Part shown: positions 17,958 to 29,298 of the stretch, piece by piece
Layout: every line of letters begins with the position of its first letter
Position numbering within the stretch: the stretch's first letter is position 1
Assembly: GCF_002858765.1 (NCBI RefSeq)
Contig: NZ_PJRP01000001.1
Location: 627,356 to 691,355, forward strand
Source: Cupriavidus pauculus
Lineage (GTDB): Bacteria; Pseudomonadota; Gammaproteobacteria; Burkholderiales; Burkholderiaceae
Direction: 5' to 3'
DNA length: 64,000 bases
Notes under the pieces: model-generated
Seen by the model: the letters and a program-made list of their open reading frames with translations, nothing else
Databases searched by the model: none
Told to the model about the DNA's origin: nothing
Made by a program: the position numbers and the translations under genes

Positions 17958-18758
17958 CTACCCCTTCAGCGCCTGTTCCACCGCCCGGGCCGTCAGCACC
18001 GGAATCAGGTGCGCGCGGTACGCGGGCGACGCATGCAGGTCGCCGTTGAGGCCCGACGGATCGACCTTCACCGCCCGTGCCGCCGCCACCGTGAAGCTGG
18101 TGGTCAGCGCCTGCTCCAGCGCCGGCGCGCGGAACACGCTGTCGGCCGCGCCCGTCACCGCCACGCGTACCGACTGGCCGGTGCGCGCCACCATCACGCC
18201 CACCAGCGCGAAGCGCGACGCCGGGTTGCGGAACTTGATGTAGGCGGCCTTGTCGGGCACCGGGAACCGCACGGCCGTGATCAGTTCGTCAGGGGCCAGC
18301 GCGGTTTCGTAAAGGCCCTTGAAGAAGTCGTCTGCGGCGATGCTGCGGCGGTCGGTCACGACGGTGGCGTTCAGGCCGAGCACGGCCGCCGGGTAGTCGG
18401 CGGCGGGGTCATCGTTGGCCAGCGATCCGCCAATCGTGCCCATCGCCCGCACCTGGCGGTCGCCGATGCCGAAAGCCAGCGCCGCCAGCGCCGGAATGCG
18501 GCGCATGACCTCGGCGTTGGCGGCCACGTCGGCGTGGCGCGCGGCGGCACCGATCACCAGCTCGTTGCCCTGCACGGCGATGTCGGCGATGCCCGGGATG
18601 CGCGCGATGTCGACGAGCGTCGACGGGGCGGCCAGGCGCAGCTTCATGGCCGCCAGCAGGCTTTGCCCGCCGGCCAGGAACTTGGCGTCGCCATCGGCCT
18701 TGAGTTTGGCCACGGCCGAAGCGGCGTCCGTGGCGCGTTCGTACTGGAATGCGTACAT
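17958..18758 (-). CDS. CoxM-like FAD-binding subunit, molybdenum hydroxylase
   Basis: Medium subunit of a form II CO-dehydrogenase-like xanthine-oxidase-family enzyme, 266 residues; passes electrons from the iron-sulfur centres through FAD. FAD-binding motifs AGGQSL (29-34) and TIGGS (108-112) are intact, as is the preceding VRAMG segment. The ATG at 18758 is preceded by GGGGGAGACGACC, a good ribosome site, and starts with the family-typical MYAFQYERA. It starts 16 bp after the CoxL-like stop. Operon order S-L-M differs from the M-S-L order of classical Oligotropha coxMSL. Confidence 0.94.
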   Translation of the reverse strand: MYAFQYERATDAASAVAKLKADGDAKFLAGGQSLLAAMKLRLAAPSTLVDIARIPGIADIAVQGNELVIGAAARHADVAANAEVMRRIPALAALAFGIGDRQVRAMGTIGGSLANDDPAADYPAAVLGLNATVVTDRRSIAADDFFKGLYETALAPDELITAVRFPVPDKAAYIKFRNPASRFALVGVMVARTGQSVRVAVTGAADSVFRAPALEQALTTSFTVAAARAVKVDPSGLNGDLHASPAYRAHLIPVLTARAVEQALKG

Positions 18759-18774
18759 GGTCGTCTCCCCCGGG

Positions 18775-21159
18775 TTACGCCGCGCTACCCTGCGCGGACT
18801 GAATGGCCTGCCACACGCGGTGCGGCGTGGCGGGCATCTGCACGTCGCGCACGCCCAGCGGCGACAGCGCGTCGACCAGCGCGTTGATGAACGCTGGTGG
18901 CGACCCGATGGCACCGGCCTCGCCGCAGCCCTTCACGCCCAGCGGATTGTGCGTGCAGGGCGTGCCGCTGGAGGTTTCCACCGTGAAGTCCGGCAGATCG
19001 CCGGCGCGCGGCATGGCGTAGTCCATATAGGAACCGGTCAGCAGCTGGCCGCTGTCGGGGTCGTAGATGCACTGCTCCAGCATCGCCTGGCCCAGGCCCT
19101 GGCCAATGCCGCCGTGGACCTGGCCCTCGACGATCATCGGGTTGATGACGTTGCCGAAGTCGTCCACCGCCGTGAACTTGACGACGTGCGACTCGCCCGT
19201 GTCGGGGTCGACCTCGACCTCGCAGATATAGGCGCCGGACGGATAGGTGAAGTTGGTCGGGTCGTAGAACGCGTTCTCGTTCAGGCCCGGTTCGAGCTTG
19301 TCGAGCGGATAGTTGTGCGGCACGTAGGCGGTGAGCGCCACCTCGCCAAAGGTCTTGGTGCGATCGGTGCCAGCCACGCGGAACACGCCGTCCTGGAACT
19401 CGATGTCGGCGTCGGACGCTTCCAGCAGGTGGGCGGCGATCTTCTTGGCCTTGGCCTCGATCTTGTCCAGCGCCTTCACGATGGCTGATCCGCCCACCGC
19501 CAGCGAGCGCGACCCGTAGGTGCCCATGCCGAACGGCACGCGGCCGGTGTCGCCATGCACGATCTCCACGGCGTCCAGCGCAATGCCGAGCCGGTCTGCC
19601 ACGATCTGCGCGAACGTGGTTTCGTGGCCCTGCCCGTGGCTGTGCGAGCCGGTGAAGACGGTCACGGTGCCGGTAGGGTGTACGCGGATCTCGCCCACCT
19701 CGAACAGGCCCGCTCGCGCGCCAAGCGCGCCGGCGATGTTCGATGGGGCCAGTCCGCAGGCTTCGATGTAGCACGAGTAGCCAAGTCCGCGCAGCTTGCC
19801 GCGCTGCTTTGCGGCGTCGCGGCGCGCCGGAAAGCCGGCGACGTCGGCCAGTTCCTCGGCCCGCGCCAGGCAGGGCTCGTAGTCGCCGGTGTCGTAGGTC
19901 AGGCCCACGGGCGTGGCGTACGGGAAGGTGCGGATGAAGTTCTTGCGGCGCAGCGCGGCAGGGTCGGTGCCGGTTTCGTGCGCGGCGGCCTCGACCAGGC
20001 GCTCCACCACGTAGGTGGCTTCGGGGCGGCCCGCGCCGCGATAGGCGTCCACCGGCGACGTGTTCGTGAACACGGCCTTCACCTCGGCGTAGATGGCCGG
20101 GGTGGCGTACTGGCCGGCGAGCAGCGTGGCGTAGAGGATCGTCGGCACGCTGCTGGCGAAGGTGGACAGATACGCGCCCATGTTGGCCACCGTGTGCACG
20201 CGCATGGCAAGGAACTTGCCGTCGGCATCGAGCGCCAGTTCGGCCTTGGTCACGTGGTCGCGGCCGTGGGCGTCGGTCAGGAACGACTCCGATCGCTCGG
20301 CCGTCCACTTGATCGGCCGGCCGACCTTCTTCGACGCCCAGGTCAGCGCCACATCCTCCGGGTAGAGGAAGATCTTCGAGCCAAAGCCGCCACCGACGTC
20401 CGGCGCGATGATGCGCAGGCGCGATTCGGGCAGCCCCAGCACGAAGGCGCCCATCAGCAGGCGTTCCACGTGCGGGTTCTGGTTGGCGACGTAGACCGTG
20501 TAGCTGTCGTCCTGGCGGGTGTAGCTGGCGTTGACCGCGCGCGGCTCGATGGCGTTCGGGATCAGCCGGTTGTTGACGATCTCCAGCGTGGTCACGTGGG
20601 CAGCCTTGCCGAATGCGGCGTCGGTGGCGGCGCGGTCGCCGTGGCCCCAGGTGTAGCAGGTGTTGGCCGGTACGTCGTCGTGGACCAGCGTGGACGATGC
20701 GGCGGCATCGGCCGGACTGACCACGGCGGGCAACTCGTCGTAGTCGACCACGACCATTTCGGCCGCGTCGCGCGCCTGCTGCAGCGATTCGGCAATCACC
20801 ACCGCTACCTGGTCGCCGACGTGGCGAACCTTGCCGTGGGCCAAGGCAGGGTGGGGCGGCTCTTTCATCGGCGAGCCGTCGATGCTGTGGATCAGCCAGC
20901 CGCAGGGCAGGCCGCCCACCTTGTCGCCGGCCATGTCATCGCCGGTGAGCACGGCGATGACGCCGGGCGCTGCCAGGGCCTCCGTGGTGTCGATCGACCG
21001 GATGCGCGCGTGAGCGTGGGGCGAGCGCACGAAGTAGCCGTAGCTCTGGTGCGGCAGCGTGACGTCGTCGGTGTACTGGCCGTTGCCGGTCAGGAAGCGG
21101 TAGTCTTCCTTGCGGCGCACGGGCGTGCCGACGAACGGGTGCTTTTCGGGTGCATTCAT
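18775..21159 (-). CDS. CoxL-like molybdopterin subunit, form II CO-dehydrogenase family
   Basis: Catalytic subunit of a molybdenum hydroxylase, 794 residues. The active-site loop is AYRGAGR at 372-378, the form II signature; true form I CO dehydrogenases carry the copper-liganding AYRCSFR instead. The catalytic base of the family is Glu747 in [13 protein letters not shown], and GGGFGSKIF (257-264) is the cofactor-binding Gly-rich motif. Form II enzymes are widespread in Burkholderiaceae; most have unproven substrates (aldehydes, purines or other N-heterocycles are possible). It follows CoxS by 12 bp. CO oxidation should not be assumed. Confidence 0.94.
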   Translation of the reverse strand: MNAPEKHPFVGTPVRRKEDYRFLTGNGQYTDDVTLPHQSYGYFVRSPHAHARIRSIDTTEALAAPGVIAVLTGDDMAGDKVGGLPCGWLIHSIDGSPMKEPPHPALAHGKVRHVGDQVAVVIAESLQQARDAAEMVVVDYDELPAVVSPADAAASSTLVHDDVPANTCYTWGHGDRAATDAAFGKAAHVTTLEIVNNRLIPNAIEPRAVNASYTRQDDSYTVYVANQNPHVERLLMGAFVLGLPESRLRIIAPDVGGGFGSKIFLYPEDVALTWASKKVGRPIKWTAERSESFLTDAHGRDHVTKAELALDADGKFLAMRVHTVANMGAYLSTFASSVPTILYATLLAGQYATPAIYAEVKAVFTNTSPVDAYRGAGRPEATYVVERLVEAAAHETGTDPAALRRKNFIRTFPYATPVGLTYDTGDYEPCLARAEELADVAGFPARRDAAKQRGKLRGLGYSCYIEACGLAPSNIAGALGARAGLFEVGEIRVHPTGTVTVFTGSHSHGQGHETTFAQIVADRLGIALDAVEIVHGDTGRVPFGMGTYGSRSLAVGGSAIVKALDKIEAKAKKIAAHLLEASDADIEFQDGVFRVAGTDRTKTFGEVALTAYVPHNYPLDKLEPGLNENAFYDPTNFTYPSGAYICEVEVDPDTGESHVVKFTAVDDFGNVINPMIVEGQVHGGIGQGLGQAMLEQCIYDPDSGQLLTGSYMDYAMPRAGDLPDFTVETSSGTPCTHNPLGVKGCGEAGAIGSPPAFINALVDALSPLGVRDVQMPATPHRVWQAIQSAQGSAA

Positions 21160-21171
21160 GACGGGCCTCCC

Positions 21172-21663
<492 letters not shown>

Positions 21664-21809
21664 GCTTGTCTCCATGTGGGGTGGTGCGCGCATGGCCAGC
21701 TCCGCCGATCCCCGAATGTAGAGTGCGCGGGACGGGCCACGACGCGGTACTGCCGCTTGGTTGAGACGGCTATTTCGTGATATTGGTGCTGCCGGGTTTG
21801 CCCGGTCTT

Positions 21810-21833
21810 GCGGCGGAATGAACGATCCGCCGC
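21810..21833. promoter_or_regulatory. Candidate operator dyad upstream of the molybdenum hydroxylase operon
   Basis: GCGGCGGA (21810-21817) and its exact complement TCCGCCGC (21826-21833) are separated by 8 bp, about 150 bp upstream of coxS and 87 bp upstream of the rightward VTT gene. A smaller hairpin CCGGG-TTTG-CCCGG lies beside it at 21792-21805. I could not assign a convincing -35/-10 pair, so the role is a guess. Confidence 0.35.
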
Positions 21834-21919
21834 CACAGGCTCTAAAAGTAAATCACAAAACCTTCGGTGCTGCCATGCGGGTTCCCCTGCCCTGAGCGGC
21901 CTGTCCAACGTCCCCACGC

Positions 21920-22498
21920 ATGGAAGCCTTCATCGACTGGCTGTTCGAGACCGTAGCCCTGCCCAAGGTCGGGCTGCCGGCCATTTTCGTGGTCAGCCTG
22001 GTGTCGGCCACGCTGCTGCCGCTGGGTTCGGAGCCGGCCGTGTTTGGCTACGTGAAGCTCAATCCGGACCTGTTCTGGCCGGCGATACTGGTGGCCACGG
22101 CCGGCAACACGCTGGGCGGCGCCATCGACTGGTGGCTCGGGTACGCCGCCAAGCTGGCGGTGGTGCGTTACCGGCAACGGCGACAGTTGCACGAGCACGA
22201 GCGCGAACATGCCGAGCACCGCACGCACCCGCGCAAGCGGCACAAGCCCAGGCTGGACGCCAAATACTTCCGCTGGATGCGCCGCTACGGCCCGCCGACG
22301 ATGCTGTTTTCGTGGCTGCCCGGGATTGGTGATCCACTGTGCACTTTGGCCGGCTGGCTGCGGCTGCCGTTCTGGCACAGCCTGTTCTATATGGCGATCG
22401 GCAAGTTCCTGCGCTACCTGGCGATGACCGCCAGCCTGCTGTGGATCCCCGATTCCTTCTGGCACGGCGTGGCCGAGGCGGTCCGGCAGTGGTTCTAG
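21920..22498 (+). CDS. YqaA-family inner-membrane protein (VTT/DedA-like)
   Basis: 192-residue membrane protein of the YqaA branch of the SNARE-associated/VTT (DedA-like) family. Residues 15-65 contain the re-entrant/membrane region with LPLGSEPAVFGYV and AGNTLGGAIDWWLGY, the conserved family blocks. A charged, His/Arg/Glu-rich loop lies at about 83-112, then FSWLPGIGDPLCTLAGWLR and two more membrane segments. DedA relatives handle membrane lipid carriers or proton-linked homeostasis, but YqaA proteins have no settled function. It stands alone, divergent from the molybdenum hydroxylase operon. Confidence 0.85.
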   Translation: MEAFIDWLFETVALPKVGLPAIFVVSLVSATLLPLGSEPAVFGYVKLNPDLFWPAILVATAGNTLGGAIDWWLGYAAKLAVVRYRQRRQLHEHEREHAEHRTHPRKRHKPRLDAKYFRWMRRYGPPTMLFSWLPGIGDPLCTLAGWLRLPFWHSLFYMAIGKFLRYLAMTASLLWIPDSFWHGVAEAVRQWF

Positions 22499-22543
22499 GG
22501 CGGCGGGCGGGGAGGTGGCCCGGAAATGCCTAAAATGCGGCAA

Positions 22544-22555
22544 ATTGCATGCAAT
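22544..22555. promoter_or_regulatory. Perfect palindrome ATTGCATGCAAT upstream of the FAD/Fe-S fusion
   Basis: 12-bp perfect palindrome, about 150 bp upstream of the ATG at 22702, in a 200-bp non-coding region. A short GGGG-TTATT-CCCC hairpin (22580-22592) and a -10-like TACAAT (22635-22640) follow. Its size and ATTG...CAAT arms resemble GntR-type operators. Such regulators often control hydroxyacid dehydrogenases, but no regulator gene is linked. Confidence 0.35.
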
Positions 22556-22701
22556 CCGTGCTGATTCCCGACATTTTCAGGGGTTATTCCCCCAAAACGC
22601 CCATGTTGCGGCGCGGCGAAACTGGGCGTTGCAGTACAATCGCCCTTTAATGACGATAATCGCGCACCGTCCCCGTGCGCAGCTTCAAAGCGGTCCCGCC
22701 C

Positions 22702-25700
22702 ATGAACGCCCCACTCGTGCTCGATGCCAAGCTCGCCGCGCAGGACGCCCCGCCGCGCCTGCGTGAGATCCCCTATAACTACACGTCGTTTTCGGATCGC
22801 GAGATTGTCATCCGTCTGCTTGGCGAGGAAGCCTGGCGCATTCTTGACGAACTGCGCGGCGAACGCCGTACCGGCCGGTCGGCCCGCATGCTCTACGAGG
22901 TGCTGGGCGATATCTGGGTGGTTCGCCGCAATCCCTACCTGCAGGATGACCTGCTCGAAAATCCCAAGCGCCGCCAGATGCTGGTCAGCGCGCTGCACCA
23001 TCGCCTGAACGAAATCGAGAAACGCCGCGCCGCCGACCGTGCCGAGCACGCCGAGCCCGCCGCCGAAGACCGTTCGCACCGCGTGGAGCAGCTGGTCGTG
23101 TTCGCCAAGCAGGCGATCGAGGCGTTCCAGCAGGAATTCGCCGACGCCTACGCGCTGCGCAAGCGCACCCAGCGCGTGCTGGGCAAGGTGACCCAGAAGG
23201 ACAACATCAAGTTCGACGGCCTGTCGCGCGTGTCGCACGTGACCGATGCCACCGACTGGCGCGTGGAATACCCGTTCGTGGTGCTGACCCCGGACACCGA
23301 GGAAGAGATTGCCGGGATGGTCAAGGGCTGCTTCGAGCTGGGCCTAACCATCATTCCGCGCGGAGGCGGCACCGGCTACACCGGCGGCGCCGTGCCGCTG
23401 ACGCCGTTCGCGGCCGTCATCAACACCGAAAAGCTGGAACAGCTGGACGCGGTGGAGATGACCGACCTGCCCAACGTGCCGCACAAGGTGGCGACGATCT
23501 TCTCGGGCGCCGGCGTGGTGACGCGCCGCGTGGCCGATGCCGCCGACAAGGCTGGCCTGGTGTTCGCGGTGGACCCGACGTCGATCGATGCATCGTGCAT
23601 CGGCGGCAACGTGGCCATGAACGCGGGCGGCAAGAAGGCCGTGCTGTGGGGCACGGCACTGGACAACCTGGCGTGGTGGCGCATGGTCGATCCCGAGGGC
23701 AACTGGCTCGAGATCACCCGCATGGACCACAACCTGGGCAAGATCCACGACGTGCCGGTAGCCACGTTCGAGCTGAAGTGGTCAGACGGCGATCGCAAGC
23801 CGGGCGAGAAGGTGCTGCGCACCGAGACGCTGGCCATCGAGGGCCGCAAGTTCCGCAAGGAAGGCTTGGGCAAGGACGTCACCGACAAGTTCCTGGCCGG
23901 CCTGCCCGGCGTGCAGAAGGAAGGCTGCGACGGCATCATCACCAGCGCACGCTGGATCCTGCACCGCATGCCGAAGCACATCCGCACGGTGTGCCTGGAG
24001 TTCTTCGGCCAGCCGCGCGACGCCATCCCCAGCATCGTCGAGATCAAGGACTTTCTGGACGCCGAATCGAAGCGCGAGGGTGGGGCGATCCTGGCCGGCC
24101 TGGAACACCTGGACGAGCGCTATCTGCGCGCGGTGGGCTACGCCACCAAGAGCAAACGCAACGCCTTCCCGAAGATGGTGCTGATCGGCGATATCGTCGG
24201 CGACGACGAAGACGCTGTGGCGCGTGCCACCTCGGAAGTGATTCGCATGGCCAACGGCAAGAGCGGCGAAGGCTTTATCGCCGTGAGCCCCGAGGCCCGC
24301 AAGAAGTTCTGGCTCGACCGGTCGCGCACGGCCGCCATCGCGCGCCACACCAACGCCTTCAAGATCAACGAAGACGTGGTGATTCCGCTGCCCCGCATGG
24401 GCGAGTACACGGACGGCATCGAGCGCATCAACATCGAGCTGTCGACCAAGAACAAGCTCAAGCTGGTGGACGAGCTGGAGGCATTCTTCGCGCGTGGCAA
24501 CCTGCCGCTGGGTCGCAGCGACGATGCCAACGAGATTCCGAGCGCCGAGTTGCTGGAAGATCGCGTGCAGCACGCGCTGACGCTGCTGCGCGAGATCCGC
24601 GCGCGCTGGCGCTACCTGGAGGACCATCTCGATACGCCGCTGCAGACGGCCCGCGCATCGCTGATCGGCCACGGCCTGGGCCTGCTGGGCCCGGCCTTCG
24701 AGCAGCGCCTGCAGAGCCAGCCGGACGCCACGGTGTTCCACCTGATGCAGGACCGCACGATCCGCGTGAGCTGGAAGAGCGAGATCCGTGCCGAACTGCG
24801 CAAGATCTTCAACGGCGGCGAGTTCAAGCCGATCCTGGACGAGGCGCAGAAGATCCACAAGCAGGTGCTGCGCGGCCGCGTGTTCGTGGCGCTGCACATG
24901 CACGCCGGCGACGGCAACGTGCACACGAACATCCCCGTCAACTCGGACGACTACGACATGCTGCAGGACGCGCACCGCGCGGTGGCCCGCATCATGGACC
25001 TGGCCCGTTCGCTGGACGGCGTGATTTCGGGCGAGCACGGCATCGGCATCACCAAGCTCGAATTCCTGACCGAGGACGAGATCGGCGAATTCCGCGAGTA
25101 CAAGCAGCGCGTGGACCCGCAGGGCCGCTTCAACAAGGGCAAGCTGCTGCCGGGCGCCGACCTGCGCAACGCGTACACGCCGTCGTTCGGCCTGATGGGG
25201 CATGAGTCCATCATCATGCAGCAGAGCGACATCGGCGCCATTGCCGACAGCGTGAAGGACTGCCTGCGATGCGGCAAGTGCAAGCCCGTGTGCGCCACGC
25301 ACGTACCGCGCGCCAACCTGCTGTACAGCCCGCGCAACAAGATCCTGGCCACGTCGCTTCTGGTAGAGGCGTTCCTGTACGAGGAACAGACGCGCCGCGG
25401 CGTGTCGATCAAGCACTGGGACGAGTTCTCGGACGTGGCCGACCACTGCACGGTCTGCCACAAGTGCGTGACGCCGTGCCCGGTCAAGATCGACTTCGGC
25501 GACGTGTCGATGAACATGCGCAACCTGCTGCGCAAGATGGGCCAGAAGAAGTTCAACCCGGGCACCGCCGCGTCGATGTTCTTCCTGAACGCGACCAACC
25601 CGCAGACGATCAACATGACCCGCGCGGCCATGATCGGCTGGGGCTACAAGGCGCAGCGCCTGGGCAACGAGGTGCTCAAGAAGTTTGCGAGGAAGCAGAC

Positions 25701-26676
25701 CCAGCATCCGCCCGCCACGGTTGGCAAGCCGCCGGTGCAGGAGCAGGTGATCCACTTCATCAACAAGAAGATGCCGGGCAACCTGCCCAAGAAGACGGCG
25801 CGCGCGCTGCTCGATATCGAAGACAACGAGATCGTGCCGATCATCCGCAACCCGAAGACGACCACGGCCGAGACCGAAGCCGTGTTCTACTTCCCGGGCT
25901 GCGGGTCGGAGCGCCTGTTCTCGCAGGTGGGGCTGGCCACGCAGGCGATGCTCTGGCATGTGGGCGTGCAGACCGTGCTGCCGCCGGGCTACCTGTGCTG
26001 CGGCTATCCGCAGCGCGGCGCCGGGCAGTACGACAAGGCCGAAAAGATGGTCAGCGACAACCGCGTGCTGTTCCACCGCGTGGCCAATACGCTGAACTAC
26101 CTCGACATCAAGACCGTGGTGGTCAGTTGCGGCACGTGCTACGACCAGCTGGCCGGGTATGAGTTCGACAAGATCTTCCCGGGCTGCCGCATCATCGACA
26201 TCCACGAGTACCTGCTGGAAAAGGGTGTGAAGCTGGAGGGCGTGACCGGTACGCGCTACATGTACCACGACCCCTGCCACACTCCGATCAAGACGATGGA
26301 CCCGACGAAGCTGGTGAACGACCTGATGGGCGGGAACCAGGGCGGCGGCAAGATCGAGAAGAACGAGCGCTGCTGCGGGGAATCGGGCACGCTGGCCGTG
26401 ACGCGTCCGGATGTGTCGACGCAGATCCGCTTCCGCAAGGAAGAGGAAATGCGCCGCGGCGCCGACAAGCTGCGCACCGACGACTTCAACGGCGACGTCA
26501 AGATCCTGACCAGCTGTCCGTCGTGCCTGCAGGGCCTGTCGCGCTACAACGAGGATGCGTCGGTATCGGCCGACTACATCGTCGTGGAGATGGCCAAGCA
26601 CCTGCTGGGCCAGAACTGGATGCCCGAGTACGTGGCCCGCGCCAACGCCGGCGGCATCGAGCGCGTGCTGGTGTAA
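22702..26676 (+). CDS. FAD-linked D-2-hydroxyacid dehydrogenase fused to Fe-S/CCG domains (DUF3683 N-terminus)
   Basis: Giant fusion of 1324 residues. An N-terminal DUF3683-type region (about 1-150) precedes an FAD_binding_4 domain with [12 protein letters not shown] (219-230), then an FAD-oxidase C-terminal domain with [14 protein letters not shown] and GEHGIGITK. Two [4Fe-4S] ferredoxin motifs follow (Cys854, 857, 860, 864; Cys916, 919, 922, 926). The C-terminus holds two CCG domains with LCCGYP, SCGTCYD, CCGESG and SCPSC. It thus combines GlcD-like and GlcF-like halves, predicting oxidation of a D-2-hydroxyacid (perhaps D-lactate or D-2-hydroxyglutarate) with electrons passed to quinone. 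A GTG 9 codons upstream is an alternative start. The HIT gene follows after 9 bp. Confidence 0.88.
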   Translation: MNAPLVLDAKLAAQDAPPRLREIPYNYTSFSDREIVIRLLGEEAWRILDELRGERRTGRSARMLYEVLGDIWVVRRNPYLQDDLLENPKRRQMLVSALHHRLNEIEKRRAADRAEHAEPAAEDRSHRVEQLVVFAKQAIEAFQQEFADAYALRKRTQRVLGKVTQKDNIKFDGLSRVSHVTDATDWRVEYPFVVLTPDTEEEIAGMVKGCFELGLTIIPRGGGTGYTGGAVPLTPFAAVINTEKLEQLDAVEMTDLPNVPHKVATIFSGAGVVTRRVADAADKAGLVFAVDPTSIDASCIGGNVAMNAGGKKAVLWGTALDNLAWWRMVDPEGNWLEITRMDHNLGKIHDVPVATFELKWSDGDRKPGEKVLRTETLAIEGRKFRKEGLGKDVTDKFLAGLPGVQKEGCDGIITSARWILHRMPKHIRTVCLEFFGQPRDAIPSIVEIKDFLDAESKREGGAILAGLEHLDERYLRAVGYATKSKRNAFPKMVLIGDIVGDDEDAVARATSEVIRMANGKSGEGFIAVSPEARKKFWLDRSRTAAIARHTNAFKINEDVVIPLPRMGEYTDGIERINIELSTKNKLKLVDELEAFFARGNLPLGRSDDANEIPSAELLEDRVQHALTLLREIRARWRYLEDHLDTPLQTARASLIGHGLGLLGPAFEQRLQSQPDATVFHLMQDRTIRVSWKSEIRAELRKIFNGGEFKPILDEAQKIHKQVLRGRVFVALHMHAGDGNVHTNIPVNSDDYDMLQDAHRAVARIMDLARSLDGVISGEHGIGITKLEFLTEDEIGEFREYKQRVDPQGRFNKGKLLPGADLRNAYTPSFGLMGHESIIMQQSDIGAIADSVKDCLRCGKCKPVCATHVPRANLLYSPRNKILATSLLVEAFLYEEQTRRGVSIKHWDEFSDVADHCTVCHKCVTPCPVKIDFGDVSMNMRNLLRKMGQKKFNPGTAASMFFLNATNPQTINMTRAAMIGWGYKAQRLGNEVLKKFARKQTQHPPATVGKPPVQEQVIHFINKKMPGNLPKKTARALLDIEDNEIVPIIRNPKTTTAETEAVFYFPGCGSERLFSQVGLATQAMLWHVGVQTVLPPGYLCCGYPQRGAGQYDKAEKMVSDNRVLFHRVANTLNYLDIKTVVVSCGTCYDQLAGYEFDKIFPGCRIIDIHEYLLEKGVKLEGVTGTRYMYHDPCHTPIKTMDPTKLVNDLMGGNQGGGKIEKNERCCGESGTLAVTRPDVSTQIRFRKEEEMRRGADKLRTDDFNGDVKILTSCPSCLQGLSRYNEDASVSADYIVVEMAKHLLGQNWMPEYVARANAGGIERVLV

Positions 26677-26685
26677 GCCATCGCC

Positions 26686-27120
26686 ATGAACCGGGTTCCC
26701 AACTGTCCCCTGTGCGAAGCCGACGGCGGCGAACTGCTCTGGATGGGCGACCGCGCGCGCGTGATCCTGGTCGAGCACGACCGCTTTCCGGGATTCTGCC
26801 GCGTGGTCTGGAACGACCACGCCGCCGAGCTGACCGACCTGGACGATGCCGACCAGGCCTGGCTGATGCGGCTGGTGGCGCGCGTCGAGCGCGTGGTGCG
26901 TGAAGTCATGACGCCGGACAAGGTCAACCTGGCCGCGTTCGGCAACATGGTGCCGCACCTGCACTGGCACATCATTCCGCGCTACCGCTGGGATACCCAT
27001 TTTCCGGAAGCCGTCTGGGCCGCGCCCCAACGGGCCGCCGACGCGGCGCGCATTGCCGAGCTGGGCCTCCGGCTGCCGGCGCTGCGCACGGCACTTTCGG
27101 TGCTGGCCGATTCGGACTGA
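26686..27120 (+). CDS. HIT-family nucleotide hydrolase/transferase
   Basis: 144-residue histidine-triad protein. The active-site triad HLHWH is at 91-95 (His91, His93, His95) followed by IIPRY. N-terminal CPLC (Cys7, Cys10) is a possible half metal site as seen in several HIT proteins. Family members hydrolyse dinucleoside polyphosphates or nucleoside phosphoramidates in the cytoplasm. It starts 9 bp after the FAD/Fe-S fusion and is likely in the same transcript; I see no obvious functional link. Confidence 0.92.
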   Translation: MNRVPNCPLCEADGGELLWMGDRARVILVEHDRFPGFCRVVWNDHAAELTDLDDADQAWLMRLVARVERVVREVMTPDKVNLAAFGNMVPHLHWHIIPRYRWDTHFPEAVWAAPQRAADAARIAELGLRLPALRTALSVLADSD

Positions 27121-27329
27121 CGCGGTGCGGCCGTCGACCGGCAACCGGCCGGCGGCCCGCTGCCGACGACTGCCGACCGTTATTGACCGCGTCCGCTGCA
27201 ATTCTTCCCGTCCCCTTGTAAAGTGCCGTAGCAGTCTGGTACGGAACCCGCCCGCCCGGCGGTGCGTCTGACTCCGGTCGAACAACAACATGCCCGCCGG
27301 CCTCGCGCGGCGGGCCAACCGCTGGCGCC

Positions 27330-29240
27330 ATGTCATCCACACCGTCGTCCGTAATCGTGCCCGGTCCTGCCGTACCCGCCGAGGCCCTCAAGAACCAGAG
27401 CCGGCTGCGCATGGCGGCCACCTGGGCGCTGATCAAGCCGTACTGGAGTTCGGAAGACCGCAAGGCCGGCCTGGGGCTGCTGACGCTGGTCGTGGCGCTG
27501 AACCTGGGCATCGTCTATATCAACGTGCTGCTCAACGAGTGGAACCGCGTGTTCTACAACGCCATCGAGCAGCGCGACTTCGTTTCGTTCAAGGCGCTGC
27601 TGCTGCGGTTTTCGTGGATCGCCGCCTGCTTCATCGTGCTGGCGATCTCGCGCCAGTACTACCAGATGATGCTGCAGATGCGCTGGCGCACCTGGATGAC
27701 CGGCACCTTCATGCAACGCTGGCTCGGGCACCAGGCTTATTACCGGATCGAGCAGACCCATTCGACCGACAACCCCGACCAGCGGCTGGCCGATGACCTG
27801 CGCCAGTTCACCGATGGCGCGCTGACGCTGTCGATGGGCCTGCTCAACTCGGCGGTGACGCTGGTGTCGTTCATCGGCATCCTCTGGGTGGTGTCCGGCC
27901 CGATCACGCTGGCGCTGGGCGGCACGGACCTGACGATCCCCGGCTACATGGTCTGGTTTGCCATCGGCTACGCGGTGGCGGGCTCGCTGATTGCCCACTT
28001 CGTGGGGCGGCCGCTGATCGGCCTGTCGTTCCAGCAGGAACAGTACGAGGCCAACTTCCGTTTCATGCTGGTGCGCCTGCGCGAGAACAGCGAGCCGGTG
28101 GCGCTCTATCGGGGCGAACCGACCGAGCAGGCCGGCCTGCGCGCCCGTTTCGAGCGGATCCGGGCGAACTGGAACCAGCTCATGCGCTATACCCGGCGCC
28201 TGACCTTCGTGAACTCCGGCTACGGTCAGTTCGCGATCATCTTCCCGCTGCTGGTGGCCGCGCCGCGTTACTTCTCCGGCAAGCTGACGCTGGGCGGCCT
28301 CATGCAGATCAATTCGGCGTTCGGCCAGGTGCAGGGCGCGCTGTCGTGGTTCGTCGACAGCTATTCGACGCTGGTCGGCTGGAAGGCCGCCGCCAACCGT
28401 CTGATCGACTTCCAGGACGCCATGCGCGTGGCCGAGCGCCAGGACCTGACGCACGAAGGGCCGGGCGATATCGAGGTGGTGCAGTCCGCCAGCCCGTCCG
28501 CAGGCGATATCTCGATCAGCGGCCTGGCCCTGGCGCTGCCGGTGCGCGGCGGGCTGGACGTGGACGAGGAAGGGATCGATCCCGACCGTCACCCGGGGCA
28601 GCGCCCGCTGGTGGCGCCGTTCTCGCTGTCGATCGCACCGGGCGAGCGCTGGCTGGTGCATGGGCCGTCAGGATGCGGCAAGAGCGTGCTGTTCCGCGCG
28701 CTGGCCGGCATCTGGCCCTATGGCAGCGGGCGCATCACGGTGCCGCACCGGCGCATGCTGTTCCTGCCGCAGCGCAGCTACCTGCCGATCGGCACGCTGG
28801 CCGACGCGCTGTCGTATCCCGACGCCGGCAACAGCCATTCGCGCGAGACGCTGGTCGCCGTGCTGCGCAAGGCGCGGCTGGGCATGCTGACCAAGCATCT
28901 GGACGTGTTCGACAACTGGTCGCTGCGGCTGTCGCCCGGCGAGCAGCAGCGGCTGGCCTTCGCCCGGGCGCTGCTGCAGAAGCCCGAGTACCTGTTCCTG
29001 GACGAGGCTACGAGTGCGCTGGACGAGGAAACCGAGCGCGCGATGTACCAGCTGATGGTGGACGAACTGCCCGGCGCCGCGATCGTGAGCATCGCGCACC
29101 GCAGCACCGTGGCGGCCTTCCACGGCCGGCGCCTGCGCTATGTGCCGGTGGGCCCTGGCGCCGACGAAAGTGGCGGCGGCCCGCGGGATGGGCAAGGCGA
29201 GGGGGGTGGAGTAAGCTATCGGGTCGTACAAGACGCATGA
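27330..29240 (+). CDS. SbmA/BacA-type ABC transporter (YddA-like)
   Basis: 636-residue half-transporter: an SbmA/BacA-like membrane domain (about 25-400, roughly six segments; LNEWNRVFYNAIEQRDF and RWRTWMTG are family marks) fused to an ABC domain. Walker A GPSGCGKS is at 445-452, signature LSPGEQQRLAFAR, Walker B YLFLDEATSALDE. The ATPase is shorter than usual before Walker B, as in the ABCD/YddA group. Close to E. coli YddA. Relatives move peptides (SbmA, proton-driven), vitamin B12 (Rv1819c) or very-long-chain acyl groups. Substrate here unknown. It ends 58 bp before the DUF971 gene. Confidence 0.87.
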   Translation: MSSTPSSVIVPGPAVPAEALKNQSRLRMAATWALIKPYWSSEDRKAGLGLLTLVVALNLGIVYINVLLNEWNRVFYNAIEQRDFVSFKALLLRFSWIAACFIVLAISRQYYQMMLQMRWRTWMTGTFMQRWLGHQAYYRIEQTHSTDNPDQRLADDLRQFTDGALTLSMGLLNSAVTLVSFIGILWVVSGPITLALGGTDLTIPGYMVWFAIGYAVAGSLIAHFVGRPLIGLSFQQEQYEANFRFMLVRLRENSEPVALYRGEPTEQAGLRARFERIRANWNQLMRYTRRLTFVNSGYGQFAIIFPLLVAAPRYFSGKLTLGGLMQINSAFGQVQGALSWFVDSYSTLVGWKAAANRLIDFQDAMRVAERQDLTHEGPGDIEVVQSASPSAGDISISGLALALPVRGGLDVDEEGIDPDRHPGQRPLVAPFSLSIAPGERWLVHGPSGCGKSVLFRALAGIWPYGSGRITVPHRRMLFLPQRSYLPIGTLADALSYPDAGNSHSRETLVAVLRKARLGMLTKHLDVFDNWSLRLSPGEQQRLAFARALLQKPEYLFLDEATSALDEETERAMYQLMVDELPGAAIVSIAHRSTVAAFHGRRLRYVPVGPGADESGGGPRDGQGEGGGVSYRVVQDA

Positions 29241-29298
29241 CGGCGCCGCTGTAACGGCCCCTCCCGGGGTTGCCAAGCGGGCGCCGCAACCATACATC

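Noticed and set aside
18775..21159. Annotation as true aerobic CO dehydrogenase (form I)
   Set aside because: The active-site loop is AYRGAGR rather than AYRCSFR, so the copper-binding Cys is absent.
23782..27342. 1186-codon open frame antisense to the FAD/Fe-S fusion
   Set aside because: Antisense shadow of a strongly GC3-biased gene. The translation is Arg/His/Gln/Val-rich without domains, and the sense frame has intact cofactor motifs.
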